DNA of 64,000 nt from Rhizobium sp. Root483D2 (GTDB taxonomy: Bacteria > Pseudomonadota > Alphaproteobacteria > Rhizobiales > Rhizobiaceae), in NCBI RefSeq assembly GCF_001426685.1, contig NZ_LMFB01000009.1, positions 62,001 through 126,000 of the forward strand, in the 5' to 3' direction. This document shows, piece by piece, positions 35,084 to 45,781 of this stretch. The first letter of the stretch is position 1; the number at the start of each line of letters is the position of its first letter. The notes under the pieces were generated by a model, which had not been told where the DNA came from, ran no database searches, and was given only the letters and a program-made list of their open reading frames with translations. The position numbers and the translations under genes were made by a program.

Positions 35084-36712
35084 CTACGCAAGAATGAGAT
35101 CGGCGGCCTTTGCGGCAGCGCCGAGAACGGCGGCATTGGTGTTGCCGCTGACGATGGTGGGCATGATCGAGGCATCGATGACGCGCAGCCGATCAACGCC
35201 ACGGACTTTCAGGTCCGGTGTCAAAACGGCTTGCGGATCCCGGTCGTGTCCCATTCTGCAGGTGCCGACGGGATGGTAACCGGTCTTGACCGTGCGGCGG
35301 CAATGATCGGCGATCGCCTCGTCACTCGTCACGTCGATGCCGGGGAAGATTTCCTTGTCGATCAGTTCCCGCATCGGCGAAGCCGCAAGAACCGTGCGGG
35401 CAAACCGGAAGCTGGCGATCGTCAGACGCAGATCGTCCGGATGCGTGAAGATTTGCGTATCGACGATGGGATTGGCAAACGGGTCAGTGGAGGCAAGCGT
35501 GACGCTGCCGCGCGCCTTGGGTCTCAAGAGCAGCGAATTGATGGTAACGCCATCCCCGGGATCGGTGCCCATCACATCCCGGTCGAGATAGACGGTCGGC
35601 ACGCAGAACATCTGGATCGTCGGTTCCGCATTGTTGCCGTCGGGATCGTAAAAGGCGCATGTTTCCACGCCGGTCGTGGTCGCAGGGCCGGATTTGAACA
35701 GCAGATATTGAAGCCCGGCCTTGATCATCGGCCAGCCACGATCCGCCCCATAGTAGCCGAACGAACCCTTGGTCGTCGCGACCACCGGGCACTCGTAGTG
35801 ATCCTGCAGGTTGCGGCCGACGCCGGAGAGCGAAACTGCCGTCTGAATGCCGTGACGGGAAAGCTCATCTTCCGGGCCGATGCCGGCGAGCATGAGGATT
35901 TTCGGCGTCTGATAGGCTCCTGCCGCCAGAATGACTTCGACGCCGGCGGTAGCGGTCTTCTTCGAGCCGTTCTGCATGTAATCGACGCCGGCAGCTCTGC
36001 CATTTTCCAGAACAAGGCGCGTGACGGTCGCCCCGGTTTCGATCGTCAGCAGCGGATCGTTCATCACGGGAGCGAGAAACGCATCGACCGCGCTGCAGCG
36101 GCGGCGGGTATGCCAGTCGATCGTATGCTGCATGAAGCCGACGCCGAACTGTCCGGCGCCGTTGAAATCCGGATTATACGGAATGCCCATGCCCTGCAGG
36201 GTTTTGACATAGGTGCGCGTCATCGGGCTGGTATGGCCAAGATCGGAAATCTTCAGCGGTCCGCCAACCCCATGGAATTCGCCGCCGAGATGATCGTTGT
36301 CTTCCTGCGCCTTGAAATAGGGCAGGATATCCCGGTACGACCAGGCGCCATCATTGTTTGTCCCCGGCTCGGTCACCGCCTCGTTCCAGCGATCATAATC
36401 GGCCGCCTGCCCACGCATGTAGACCATGGCGTTGACCGTGCTGCCCCCACCCAGGACCTTGCCCTGCGGCACGATCGGACCCCGGCCGTTCAGCTGTTCC
36501 TGCGGCTTGGTCTGATGCATCGACAGATAGGTGTCCTTGGCGAGAAACTTCATGTAGCCCGCCGGAAAATGCATGATCGGATTGGCCTTGCGGGGGCCCC
36601 GCTCCAGCATCAGAACGCGCGCCTTGCCATCGCGCACGAGACGCGCGGCAACGACGCAGGCCGAACTGCCACCGCCCACGATGATATAGTCGTATGCCGT
36701 CCCCTGGGACAT
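35084..36712 (-). CDS. GMC-family oxidoreductase (choline dehydrogenase-like)
   Basis: A 542-residue FAD oxidoreductase of the GMC family. It shows the N-terminal FAD motif [17 protein letters not shown], the first GMC signature around [18 protein letters not shown], the second near [16 protein letters not shown], and the catalytic histidine region [13 protein letters not shown]. The FAD motif reads GGGSSA where most relatives have GGGSAG, so the last glycine is alanine. No signal peptide is seen. In a galactonate operon it may oxidise a sugar or sugar alcohol, feeding electrons to the respiratory chain. Confidence 0.9.
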   Translation of the reverse strand: MSQGTAYDYIIVGGGSSACVVAARLVRDGKARVLMLERGPRKANPIMHFPAGYMKFLAKDTYLSMHQTKPQEQLNGRGPIVPQGKVLGGGSTVNAMVYMRGQAADYDRWNEAVTEPGTNNDGAWSYRDILPYFKAQEDNDHLGGEFHGVGGPLKISDLGHTSPMTRTYVKTLQGMGIPYNPDFNGAGQFGVGFMQHTIDWHTRRRCSAVDAFLAPVMNDPLLTIETGATVTRLVLENGRAAGVDYMQNGSKKTATAGVEVILAAGAYQTPKILMLAGIGPEDELSRHGIQTAVSLSGVGRNLQDHYECPVVATTKGSFGYYGADRGWPMIKAGLQYLLFKSGPATTTGVETCAFYDPDGNNAEPTIQMFCVPTVYLDRDVMGTDPGDGVTINSLLLRPKARGSVTLASTDPFANPIVDTQIFTHPDDLRLTIASFRFARTVLAASPMRELIDKEIFPGIDVTSDEAIADHCRRTVKTGYHPVGTCRMGHDRDPQAVLTPDLKVRGVDRLRVIDASIMPTIVSGNTNAAVLGAAAKAADLILA

Positions 36713-36744
36713 GTCCTGTTCTCCAACCGCGCTGGCGGTAAATG

Positions 36745-37647
36745 CTACTGTTCTGCCCAGGCAGACGGCTTCATGTGGATGCTGCCCGTAAGTGTTTCTC
36801 CGGGTTCAAGCACTCTCAGATCGCCGAGACCCGTCATGTTGTGGCCGTCTGCCAGATGCGACATCGGTTCGAAACAGAAATAGTCCCGCTGAAAAGCCGG
36901 ATCGAAGCTGGTGTCGGACACGAAGACGAAAGCGTGGCGAAACAACGGATCCGCCGTCAGGGAAAGCCGCGCCTGCCGCTCCGGCCAGACAATCTGCGCC
37001 TCGCCGCACCAATCCTCAAAGCCATTGTTGACCCAGCGATGGGGCAGACTGCGCGGATCGCTGAAATCGACATCTAACGGAATGTCCGTCGCCTCGCCCG
37101 GCAGCCAGCCGTCTACTTCCGTCCAGTATTTTCGCGCCGGCGCAAGCAGCGTCGTCTTTGGCGTCATTGGAAAATAAGGGTGCCAGCCGAGCCCGAAAGG
37201 AAGCGCGTCTTCCCCCGTATTGGTGACCGATAGGGTCAGCCTGAAGCCGCCCTCCTGCAGCACGAAACGCTGGGATGCCGCATAGCTATACGGTGTTATC
37301 TCGTCGGCCGCATGATGAAACAAAAGATCGAGCGAACCGGCCGTCTCTTGCGCGACAGTCCACTCCGCCTGCCAGCCTTCGCCATGCAGATAATGCCTGT
37401 CCCAATCGGTATTGGCCTGGAAACGATAGTCGCGGCCGCGAAAGCTGAACCGGTTGTCCCGGACACGATTGCCAAACGGCACCAGCGGATAGCAGCCGGA
37501 CGCTAAGGCATCGGCGTCGTCACCGGGCGCTTCGCGCAAAAGCGGCAACCGGACCCTATCGCGCTCCCACCAGAAGCCGAGCACGATGCCACCCTTGGTG
37601 GATATGCGGGCCGAAAGATTTCCATTGCTGAGATGAACGGCAGTCAC
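36745..37647 (-). CDS. Aldose 1-epimerase
   Basis: A 300-residue mutarotase-fold protein. Typical are YPLVPFGNRVRDNRF (substrate arginine), LHGEGWQAEW, the histidine-bearing GLGWHPYFPM and the glutamate-containing end FCFEPMSHLADGHN. It would interconvert the alpha and beta anomers of an imported hexose before oxidation. It starts with GTG at 37647 behind AAGGGG, three bases after the permease stop, so it belongs to the same transcript. Confidence 0.9.
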   Translation of the reverse strand: MTAVHLSNGNLSARISTKGGIVLGFWWERDRVRLPLLREAPGDDADALASGCYPLVPFGNRVRDNRFSFRGRDYRFQANTDWDRHYLHGEGWQAEWTVAQETAGSLDLLFHHAADEITPYSYAASQRFVLQEGGFRLTLSVTNTGEDALPFGLGWHPYFPMTPKTTLLAPARKYWTEVDGWLPGEATDIPLDVDFSDPRSLPHRWVNNGFEDWCGEAQIVWPERQARLSLTADPLFRHAFVFVSDTSFDPAFQRDYFCFEPMSHLADGHNMTGLGDLRVLEPGETLTGSIHMKPSAWAEQ

Positions 37648-37650
37648 GGC

Positions 37651-38652
37651 CTACCCCTTGCTGCGGGCCGCGCCGCGCTTGATCGCCTGGATATTGGCAA
37701 GAACCGCGATAACGATGATCAGGCCGCGCACCACCTGCTGGAAGAACGGATTGATCCCGAGAAGCACGAGGCCGTTGCCGATGAGGGTGATGACCAGCAC
37801 GCCGAGCAAGGTGCCGAGCATGGAACCGCGCCCACCCGAAAGAGCCGTACCACCAACAACGACCGCGGCAATGACGTCAAATTCCAGGCCGCTTGCAGCC
37901 GTCGCATTGCCGGAGCCCAGCCGCGAGAGAAGAAGGATGCCGGACACGGCCGCCATGGCACCGGCGATGGCAAAGAGGGCGACGCGAATGCGCGAAACAT
38001 TGATGCCAGAGAGAAAGGCCGCGTGCGGGTTGCCGCCAATGGCAAAGACGGAGCGTCCGAAAGCCGTCTTGCGGCTGACGAAGGCAAAGACGGCAAACAG
38101 CACCAGCATGATGATGGCAGCGGGAGGAACCCCCAGCACCGGACGGTCGAGCATATCGACGATATCGTTGCGTCCGATCGAGACCGGCAGCGCATCGGTG
38201 ACGAACAGTGCCGTGCCGCGCAGCGCGCTCCACAGGCCAAGCGTGCCGACAAAGGACGGCACATCGAAATAGGCACGCAAGATGCCGGCGATGGATGCAA
38301 GTGCAGCGCCTATGGCGATCGCGAACACGAAGGCGACCGGTGTGGGAACGCCCCATTGCAGGAGATAGGCCAGCGCCACGGAAATGAAGGCCACCATCGG
38401 GCCGACGCTGACGTCGATTTCACCGGAAATGATGATCAGCGTCGCCGCCCAGGCGGCAATGCCGATCGTTGCCGCATCGCGCAGGATGTTGATCTGGTTG
38501 TTGAACGTCATGAAGCCGCCGGCGGTGGCGGTAAAGACGATGTAAAGCACGGCGATCGCAACGAAGAGGCTGATTTCGTTCATGTGCTGCGAGAACCCAC
38601 CGCGCCGGCGCTCAGCGGATGCGGGCGTCTTGGCTGCCTGTTCCAGGGACAT
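37651..38652 (-). CDS. Sugar ABC transporter permease, RbsC family
   Basis: A 333-residue inner-membrane permease of the ribose/galactose class, with about eight or more membrane segments. Typical motifs are IIISGEIDVSVGPMVAFISV, AIGGNPHAAFLSGINVSRI and VVVGGTALSGGRGSMLGTLLG. It follows the ATPase gene by 14 bases and precedes aldose epimerase. With the ATPase and binding protein upstream it makes a complete importer, probably for galactose or a related sugar. Confidence 0.93.
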   Translation of the reverse strand: MSLEQAAKTPASAERRRGGFSQHMNEISLFVAIAVLYIVFTATAGGFMTFNNQINILRDAATIGIAAWAATLIIISGEIDVSVGPMVAFISVALAYLLQWGVPTPVAFVFAIAIGAALASIAGILRAYFDVPSFVGTLGLWSALRGTALFVTDALPVSIGRNDIVDMLDRPVLGVPPAAIIMLVLFAVFAFVSRKTAFGRSVFAIGGNPHAAFLSGINVSRIRVALFAIAGAMAAVSGILLLSRLGSGNATAASGLEFDVIAAVVVGGTALSGGRGSMLGTLLGVLVITLIGNGLVLLGINPFFQQVVRGLIIVIAVLANIQAIKRGAARSKG

Positions 38653-38666
38653 TTGCGTATTCTCCG

Positions 38667-40193
38667 TCAGTGACCGGCGATGCAGGCTGCCATGACGGCA
38701 TCCTGATCGATATCGGGGGATGTGAATTCTTCCTTCAGCGTGCCTTCGCGCAGGACCACGACGCGGTCGCAGACAAGCGGCAGCTCCTCGATCTCGCTGG
38801 AGACGAAGATGATGCTGCGGCCTTCGGCGGCAAGCTGGCGGATGATGGCATAGATCTGGGCCTTCGCCTCGACATCGACGCCGCGCGTCGGCTCGTCAAG
38901 CAGAAGGATGCGGCTGTCGGCATGCACCCAGCGGCCGATGACGACCTTTTGCTGGTTGCCGCCCGATAAGGTTCCGATCGGCGTATCGGTCTCAGCAGTT
39001 TTGACATGAAGCCGCTCGATGACCCTGCGCGTCGCCTGCGCCATCCGGCGCGCCGACAGGACACCGTAGGAACTGACACTCGCAAAATCGGTCGAGACCG
39101 TATTTTCATCGACACCGAGAAGCGGCACGATGCCCTCTTCCTTGCGGCTTTCCGGCGTGTAGCCAAAACCGGCATCCAGCATGCGCCGGTATTTTGGCCG
39201 GCCGGCGGTTTTTCCATCAACCGAGACCGTGCCGCGATCAAAGGCACGAACACCCATGATCGACTGCAGCAACTCCGTGCGGCCGGAGCCCAGAAGGCCG
39301 GCAATGCCAAGCACCTCGCCCTGGCGCAGCTTGAAGGAGATCGAGGAGAGTTTCGGCTCCAGCGCCAGACCGGTCACTTCCAAAACGACTTTTTCGCGCG
39401 ATTTCGTTTCGAGCACGGCGGCCTGCGCCGCCTCCGAGCCGAGCATCAACCGGACGATGTCGCGCGTATCGGCGCCGGCCACGTCAACCGTGTCAATGAT
39501 CCTGCCATCGCGCATGACGGTTGCCGATTGCGAAATCCGGCGGATCTCGTTCATCCGGTGGCTGACATAGATGACGGCAATACCTTCGCTGGCGATGCGC
39601 TTGACGGCGGTCATCACCTTTTCGGCTTCTGCTGCGGCAAGCGAGCTGGTCGGCTCGTCGAGGATCACCAGTTTCGGCTTGCCGAGCAGCACCCGGGCGA
39701 TTTCAAGCAGCTGGCGCTCGGCGGGGCTGAGACCGGCCACCAGCCGGGACGGCGGCAGGTCGAGGCCAAGGCGTGCCATCGCCTCCTGCGCCTGCGCTTC
39801 CATATCGGAATAGCTGAGAATGCCGGCCTTGCGCGGCCAGCGGCCGAGAAAGAGATTTTCCGCCAGCGTCATGCCGGGTACGAGCGAGAGTTCCTGATAA
39901 ACGACGCGCACGCCCTTGGCGAAGGCTTCCTGCGCCCGGGCCGAGCCGGATTGGGTCAATTCCTCGCCATCGATACGCACCGTTCCGGTGTCGGGCACTT
40001 CAGCGCCAGTAAGCATGCGGATCAGCGTGGATTTTCCAGCACCATTCTTGCCAAGCAGCGCGCGCACTTCGCCCACAGCCACATCGAATGTGGCGTTGTC
40101 GAGTGCCAAAACGCCGGGATAGCGTTTGGTACAACCTTCGATCGATGCGATGACAGTCCGGTCAGGGCTCGGGCTAGGGGCAGAATGGATCAT
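38667..40193 (-). CDS. Sugar ABC transporter ATPase, RbsA/MglA family
   Basis: A 508-residue ATPase with two nucleotide-binding domains. Domain one has Walker A GKNGAGKST and signature LSPAERQLLEIARVL; domain two has the degenerate Walker A GLLGSGRTE and signature LSGGNQQKVVIGRW, with Walker B ILLLDEPTRGVD. This asymmetric arrangement is normal for the family. The gene is separated from the binding-protein gene by 121 bp holding a strong hairpin. Confidence 0.94.
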   Translation of the reverse strand: MIHSAPSPSPDRTVIASIEGCTKRYPGVLALDNATFDVAVGEVRALLGKNGAGKSTLIRMLTGAEVPDTGTVRIDGEELTQSGSARAQEAFAKGVRVVYQELSLVPGMTLAENLFLGRWPRKAGILSYSDMEAQAQEAMARLGLDLPPSRLVAGLSPAERQLLEIARVLLGKPKLVILDEPTSSLAAAEAEKVMTAVKRIASEGIAVIYVSHRMNEIRRISQSATVMRDGRIIDTVDVAGADTRDIVRLMLGSEAAQAAVLETKSREKVVLEVTGLALEPKLSSISFKLRQGEVLGIAGLLGSGRTELLQSIMGVRAFDRGTVSVDGKTAGRPKYRRMLDAGFGYTPESRKEEGIVPLLGVDENTVSTDFASVSSYGVLSARRMAQATRRVIERLHVKTAETDTPIGTLSGGNQQKVVIGRWVHADSRILLLDEPTRGVDVEAKAQIYAIIRQLAAEGRSIIFVSSEIEELPLVCDRVVVLREGTLKEEFTSPDIDQDAVMAACIAGH

Positions 40194-40235
40194 GACGAAG
40201 CCTGTTTCGGAGTTGATGCGCCATCAAGGCGTGGT

Positions 40236-40270
40236 CCGGCAGGGCAAACTGAGAATGTTCGCCCTGCCGG
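40236..40270 (-). promoter_or_regulatory. Strong hairpin between binding-protein and ATPase genes
   Basis: Arms CCGGCAGGGC (40236-40245) and GCCCTGCCGG (40261-40270) are perfectly complementary over ten bases with a 15-base loop. The hairpin starts 44 bases after the binding-protein stop in the transcribed direction and has no T-run. Such structures commonly protect the upstream mRNA so that the binding protein is made in excess. Confidence 0.7.
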
Positions 40271-40314
40271 TCGGGTCAAGTGCGCCGCCCAAGGGCTGGC
40301 GGCAGCCTGGGAGA

Positions 40315-41298
40315 TCACGGAATGCCGTCGGAATGGGCTTCGAGCCAGGCCTTGGCCGATTCCGTCGAGTTATACAGGTCGATATCGTAGGGCACCTTGA
40401 TGTCTGCAGGTGCCTGACCATCGATCGACTTGATCGCCTGCGCCAGGGCCAGCTTGCCCAGGCCCTGACCGGAAATATCGACAACGGCCTTGATGACAGT
40501 GAAATCGACCAGTTCCTGGGCGATTTCCGTGGTCATGTCGCCGCCGAACACCACGGTCTTGCCGACACGGCCCTGGCTTTTGACGGCACGGGCAGCCCCG
40601 AGCGTCGCACCACCCGCCTCACCGAAGAAGGCGTCGAGATCCGGATTGGAGGACAGCATGGTCGCAGCGACGGAAACAGCCTTGTCGAGCGTGGCACCTT
40701 CCTGGTTGGCAACGATCTGGGCACCCGGCACCTTGGCCAGAAGCGCTTCTTCAAAACCCTTGCGGCGCGTGACGCAGACTTCGACGAATTCACAATTGAG
40801 AACGGCGATCTTCGGCGCATCCTTCTTTTCGGCGATGAAATAGTCGGCCGCAGCATCCCCCAGCTTAAAACCGAAATCATGGGGATCGCCGATGGCATAG
40901 GCCGACACGAATTCCTTCATGTCCTTGTCGCCGAGGCAGGTGTTGTAGCAGACGACCGGGATACCGGCGTCATGGGCACGCTGAATGGCGCGGTAGGACC
41001 CATCGGCAGACACGGGCGAAACGATGATCGCCTGGACGCCGGCGGAGATCAGCGAATCGATGAAGGACGATTCCTTGCTGACATCGCCCTGCGCGTTGGT
41101 TTCAATGATGTCGAGTTTGCGGCCGGCATCGGCGGCTCCGGTCTGGATACCCTTGCGGACACCGGCATAAAAACCCTGCGCATCCATATAGATCGCGCCG
41201 ACCTTCAAATCCTTGTCCTGCGCCGAAGATGGACCGGCGGCAGCGCCAACGGCCAGCATCGTCATCGCCGTCAAAGCGGCTGTTTTCATGAGCTTCAT
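40315..41298 (-). CDS. Sugar ABC transporter substrate-binding protein, RbsB family
   Basis: A 327-residue periplasmic protein of the ribose/galactose class (Peripla_BP_4). The signal peptide MKLMKTAALTAMTMLAVGAA ends near SAQ. The mature start DLKVGAIYMDAQGFYAGVRKG and the segment QAIIVSPVSADGSYRAIQRA are typical. GGGAGGAGC precedes the ATG. It is the first gene of the minus-strand operon ending at 33072 and lies 385 bp from a divergent GntR regulator. Confidence 0.92.
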   Translation of the reverse strand: MKLMKTAALTAMTMLAVGAAAGPSSAQDKDLKVGAIYMDAQGFYAGVRKGIQTGAADAGRKLDIIETNAQGDVSKESSFIDSLISAGVQAIIVSPVSADGSYRAIQRAHDAGIPVVCYNTCLGDKDMKEFVSAYAIGDPHDFGFKLGDAAADYFIAEKKDAPKIAVLNCEFVEVCVTRRKGFEEALLAKVPGAQIVANQEGATLDKAVSVAATMLSSNPDLDAFFGEAGGATLGAARAVKSQGRVGKTVVFGGDMTTEIAQELVDFTVIKAVVDISGQGLGKLALAQAIKSIDGQAPADIKVPYDIDLYNSTESAKAWLEAHSDGIP

Positions 41299-41407
41299 GT
41301 TGCTCCTCCCAAATGAAATCGAATTTCGTGATGCGCGACCGACCGGCTGCGATCCCGCACCTCCGGCGGAACGGTTCCAAAATAATGTTCATCATATCAT
41401 TGTCAAT

Positions 41408-41422
41408 ATAAATAGGATTTAT
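41408..41422. promoter_or_regulatory. Operator-like inverted repeat, copy 1
   Basis: ATAAATAGGATTTAT, with arms that match in all but one position around a central G. It is 14 of 15 bases identical to copy 2 and lies upstream of the binding-protein gene. Candidate site for the divergent GntR protein. Confidence 0.5.
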
Positions 41423-41562
41423 TTTTTGAGAACCGTTGTCTCTCTCAGGCTACGATCATTGCCTCAACGCGTCGTCATTTTCACAATCCTATATATATCA
41501 GAGGCTTGACCACAAAATAGCACATAGATTTTATCAGCGGTGGCTATACCAGCCTCCTTGAT

Positions 41563-41577
41563 ATAAATAGTATTTAT
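41563..41577. promoter_or_regulatory. Operator-like inverted repeat, copy 2
   Basis: ATAAATAGTATTTAT is a perfect inverted repeat of seven-base arms around one central base. It lies upstream of the GntR gene, 155 bp from copy 1, and could allow autoregulation or looping between two bound dimers. Confidence 0.5.
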
Positions 41578-41683
41578 TCTATGCTGGTTGGCAATCGAGA
41601 TGAATCGCGATGCGTATCCGACCGTTCGAAGCGGGCGGATCACCATCTTCGTGACCGTAAGGACAATGCAGGGAGGATAGACA

Positions 41684-42445
41684 TTGACTGTTGGCAGGAC
41701 GAGGGGAATGACGACCGCCGAAGGTCTCCCGATCGCCGAAAGCGGCAAGCGCAGCGTTCGCGAAGCGCTTCTCCAGCAGCTGATCGATAAAATCATCTCC
41801 GGCGAAATGGCCGAGGGATCGACGCTTCCCAATGAGGCCGAGCTGACGGACCGGTTCGGCGTCAGCCGCACGACACTGCGCGAAGCCATGCAACATCTGT
41901 CGGCACTGGGGATGATCCGCTCGCGCACGCGGGCCGGCACGACCATCCTGCCGCGGGAGAACTGGAACTATCTCGACCCGCTGGTGCTCGATGCCACCTT
42001 GAAATTCGGCACGGATGATCGTTTCTATACATCGCTGATCGATGCCCGCCTGCTCCTGGAGCCGGCCGCCGCCGCACAGGCAGCCTCCAATGCAACCGCA
42101 CGGCAGCTGTTTCAGATTTCCAAGTCCTTTGAGGACATGGTCGAGGCCAATGCGCGCGACACCGAAGCCTGGAGCCGTGCGGATCTCGAATTTCACACTG
42201 CCATCATCAATGCCAGCGGCAATTGGGTCTACCGCCAGTTCGCCACCGCAATCCGGGCCGCATTGCTTGCCAGTTTCCGGCTGACCAACCGCGCCAGCCA
42301 GTCGCACGAGCAGGCAATCCTGAAACATCAGGAAGTTCTGGAAGCCATCCGGATGCGTCAGCCGGACGTGGCGCGCCACGCAATGGAAAAGCTCATCGGC
42401 GTTGCGCGCAGCGAGATTGCGGAGGCCCTGCGCAACCGTTCCTGA
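41684..42445 (+). CDS. GntR-family regulator, FCD type (DgoR-like)
   Basis: A regulator of about 253 residues. The N-terminal winged helix reads EGSTLPNEAELTDRFGVSRT followed by TLREAMQHLSALGMI; the FCD domain has ARLLLEPAAAAQAA, the metal-site region DLEFHTAIINASGN and SHEQAILKHQEVLEAI. It is divergent from a D-galactonate operon, and its domain type equals DgoR. The TTG at 41684 follows GGGAGGAT at good spacing; an ATG at 41708 is an alternative start behind AGGAC. Confidence 0.88.
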   Translation: MTVGRTRGMTTAEGLPIAESGKRSVREALLQQLIDKIISGEMAEGSTLPNEAELTDRFGVSRTTLREAMQHLSALGMIRSRTRAGTTILPRENWNYLDPLVLDATLKFGTDDRFYTSLIDARLLLEPAAAAQAASNATARQLFQISKSFEDMVEANARDTEAWSRADLEFHTAIINASGNWVYRQFATAIRAALLASFRLTNRASQSHEQAILKHQEVLEAIRMRQPDVARHAMEKLIGVARSEIAEALRNRS

Positions 42446-42583
42446 TCACGTGGAGCGAAAGCCAGCAGCCGCCTTCATATAACCCCGCATCACGGATGCG
42501 CCGATCACTTCGGGTGATAGGCCGATCATCACGATTGTGAGCCGGGCCTGAATATGCGACCATCCGTCCGGGAGGATGGCTTG

Positions 42584-44455
<1,872 letters not shown>

Positions 44456-44515
44456 CGCAACGGCTGCAACACCTGTTGCGTCCGGCGCAACGCCCGTTGC
44501 GCTGCCCTGTTGCGT
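44456..44515. promoter_or_regulatory. Enhancer cluster for the AcoR-type activator
   Basis: Six copies of the hexamer CGCAAC/GTTGCG (one as TGCAAC) lie within 60 bp: 44456, 44465, 44475, 44486, 44496 and 44510. They form two inverted pairs, TGCAACA-cc-TGTTGCG at 44465-44480 and GCGCAAC-gccc-GTTGCGC at 44485-44502. TGTTGC/GCAACA repeats are known for AcoR-type proteins. The cluster lies about 75-130 bp upstream of the -24/-12 promoter, the usual distance for sigma-54 enhancers. Confidence 0.82.
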
Positions 44516-44588
44516 CCGCTTGGATTTAGTCAGGGTGGAGTTATCATAACCATCTGAAATACCTGAAAAAATTCCTTGTAATCCGATC

Positions 44589-44604
44589 TGGCACGCCGCT
44601 TGCT
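44589..44604 (+). promoter_or_regulatory. Sigma-54 promoter, -24/-12 element
   Basis: TGGCACGCCGCTTGCT matches the consensus TGGCACG-N4-TTGCW at every defined base. Transcription would start about 12 bases downstream of the GC of the -12 box, near 44615, leaving a leader of about 25 bases before the alcohol dehydrogenase ATG with its AGGAGG site at 44627-44632. Confidence 0.93.
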
Positions 44605-44639
44605 GACCTTCCTGTTCAAGAACAATAGGAGGACATGAA

Positions 44640-45713
44640 ATGAAGGCACTGCGCTTTCACGCCGCCAAGGATCTGCGTATCGAAGACGTGAACAATCCCC
44701 CCGAGCCCGGCCCGGGCGAGGTGCTCGTCGACAACAGATTCTGCGGCATCTGCGGCACGGATCTGCACGAATATGCCTATGGTCCCATCTTCGTGCCGAA
44801 GGAACCGCACCCGTTTACCGGGGCGCATGGGCCGCAAATTCTCGGCCATGAATTCGGCGGCATCGTCAAGGCTGTCGGCGAGGGCGTCGATCATGTGAAG
44901 CCCGGCGACCGGGTGTCCATCCAGCCGCTGATCATGCCCCGCCAGGGCGATTATTATGCCGACCGCGGCCTCTTTCATTTGAGTGCCAATCTGGCACTCG
45001 CGGGTCTCTCCTGGCATTCCGGAGGGATGGCGCAGGCGGCCCTTCTCAACGGCTACAATGTCCAGCCCATTCCCGATGCGCTCTCGGACCAGGAAGCCGC
45101 CCTCATCGAACCGACCGCCGTTGCGGTCTATGCCTGCGACCGTGGCGGGGTGACGGCTGGCAACAGCGTGCTTGTCACCGGTGCCGGACCGATCGGCATT
45201 CTGGTTGCCATGGCCGCACGGGCCGCCGGTGCGTCGCAGATCTTCTTGTCCGATCTCAACGACACGCGATTGTCGCTGGCGCGGGAAGCACTTGGCGAGA
45301 TTCGCACGATCAATCCGAAGAGCGAGACCGTGGGAGATGTCATCCGCGCCGAGACCGAAGGCAATGCCGGTTGCGATGTCGCCATCGAATGTGTCGGCAA
45401 CGAACACGCGCTGAAAAACTGCGCGGATGCCGTGCGCAAGCAAGGCGTCGTCGTCCAGACCGGGCTTCATCCTGGCGAAAACCCGCTGAACTGGTTCGAT
45501 GTCACCTTCAAGGACATCGATATCCGTGGCTCCTGGGCGTACCCCACCCACTATTGGCCGCGCGTCGCGCGGCTGATCGCTAGCGGCCAGATCCCGGCAA
45601 GCCGGATCGTCACCAAATATGTCTCGCTGAGCGAGGCGGTCACGGAAGGTTTCGACCAGTTGCTCGATCCCGCCGGCAAACACCTGAAAATCCTGATCGA
45701 CCTGTCGCGATAG
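44640..45713 (+). CDS. Zinc-type alcohol dehydrogenase, butanediol dehydrogenase-like
   Basis: A 357-residue medium-chain dehydrogenase. Catalytic zinc ligands are visible in FCGICGTDLHEY (Cys) and ILGHEFGGIV (His, Glu); the NAD motif is VLVTGAGPIGILVAMAA. It resembles (R,R)-2,3-butanediol dehydrogenases in HPFTGAHGPQILGHE. The usual four-cysteine lobe for the structural zinc is absent: that stretch reads PRQGDYYADRGLFHLSANLA. AGGAGG precedes the ATG by seven bases, and the gene is directly behind a sigma-54 promoter. It would oxidise a secondary alcohol or diol. Confidence 0.88.
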   Translation: MKALRFHAAKDLRIEDVNNPPEPGPGEVLVDNRFCGICGTDLHEYAYGPIFVPKEPHPFTGAHGPQILGHEFGGIVKAVGEGVDHVKPGDRVSIQPLIMPRQGDYYADRGLFHLSANLALAGLSWHSGGMAQAALLNGYNVQPIPDALSDQEAALIEPTAVAVYACDRGGVTAGNSVLVTGAGPIGILVAMAARAAGASQIFLSDLNDTRLSLAREALGEIRTINPKSETVGDVIRAETEGNAGCDVAIECVGNEHALKNCADAVRKQGVVVQTGLHPGENPLNWFDVTFKDIDIRGSWAYPTHYWPRVARLIASGQIPASRIVTKYVSLSEAVTEGFDQLLDPAGKHLKILIDLSR

Positions 45714-45781
45714 GCCGATCCGTCTTGCGGGGCGGTTGAGGAGCCGTCCCGTTTTTAAACTCAGCAGGAGGAGATACAAGA

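Larger units (their letters stand above)
41299..41683. other. Divergent intergenic region with twin operator-like sites, 385 bp
   Basis: AT-rich gap between the sugar importer operon and the GntR gene; no gene is credible in it. Two related 15-bp inverted repeats lie at 41408-41422 and 41563-41577, placed almost symmetrically: about 110 bp upstream of the importer start and 106 bp upstream of the regulator start. It must hold both promoters. Confidence 0.65.

Noticed and set aside
35231-36883. 550-residue open frame on plus
   Set aside because: Antisense of the GMC oxidoreductase gene; composition is Arg/His/Asp rich, as expected for a shadow frame.
39006-40400. 464-residue open frame on plus
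   Set aside because: Antisense of the sugar ATPase gene; no motif.
42504-42518. ATCAC/GTGAT hairpin before the sigma-54 activator gene
   Set aside because: Only five pairs and no T-run; too weak to call a terminator or operator.
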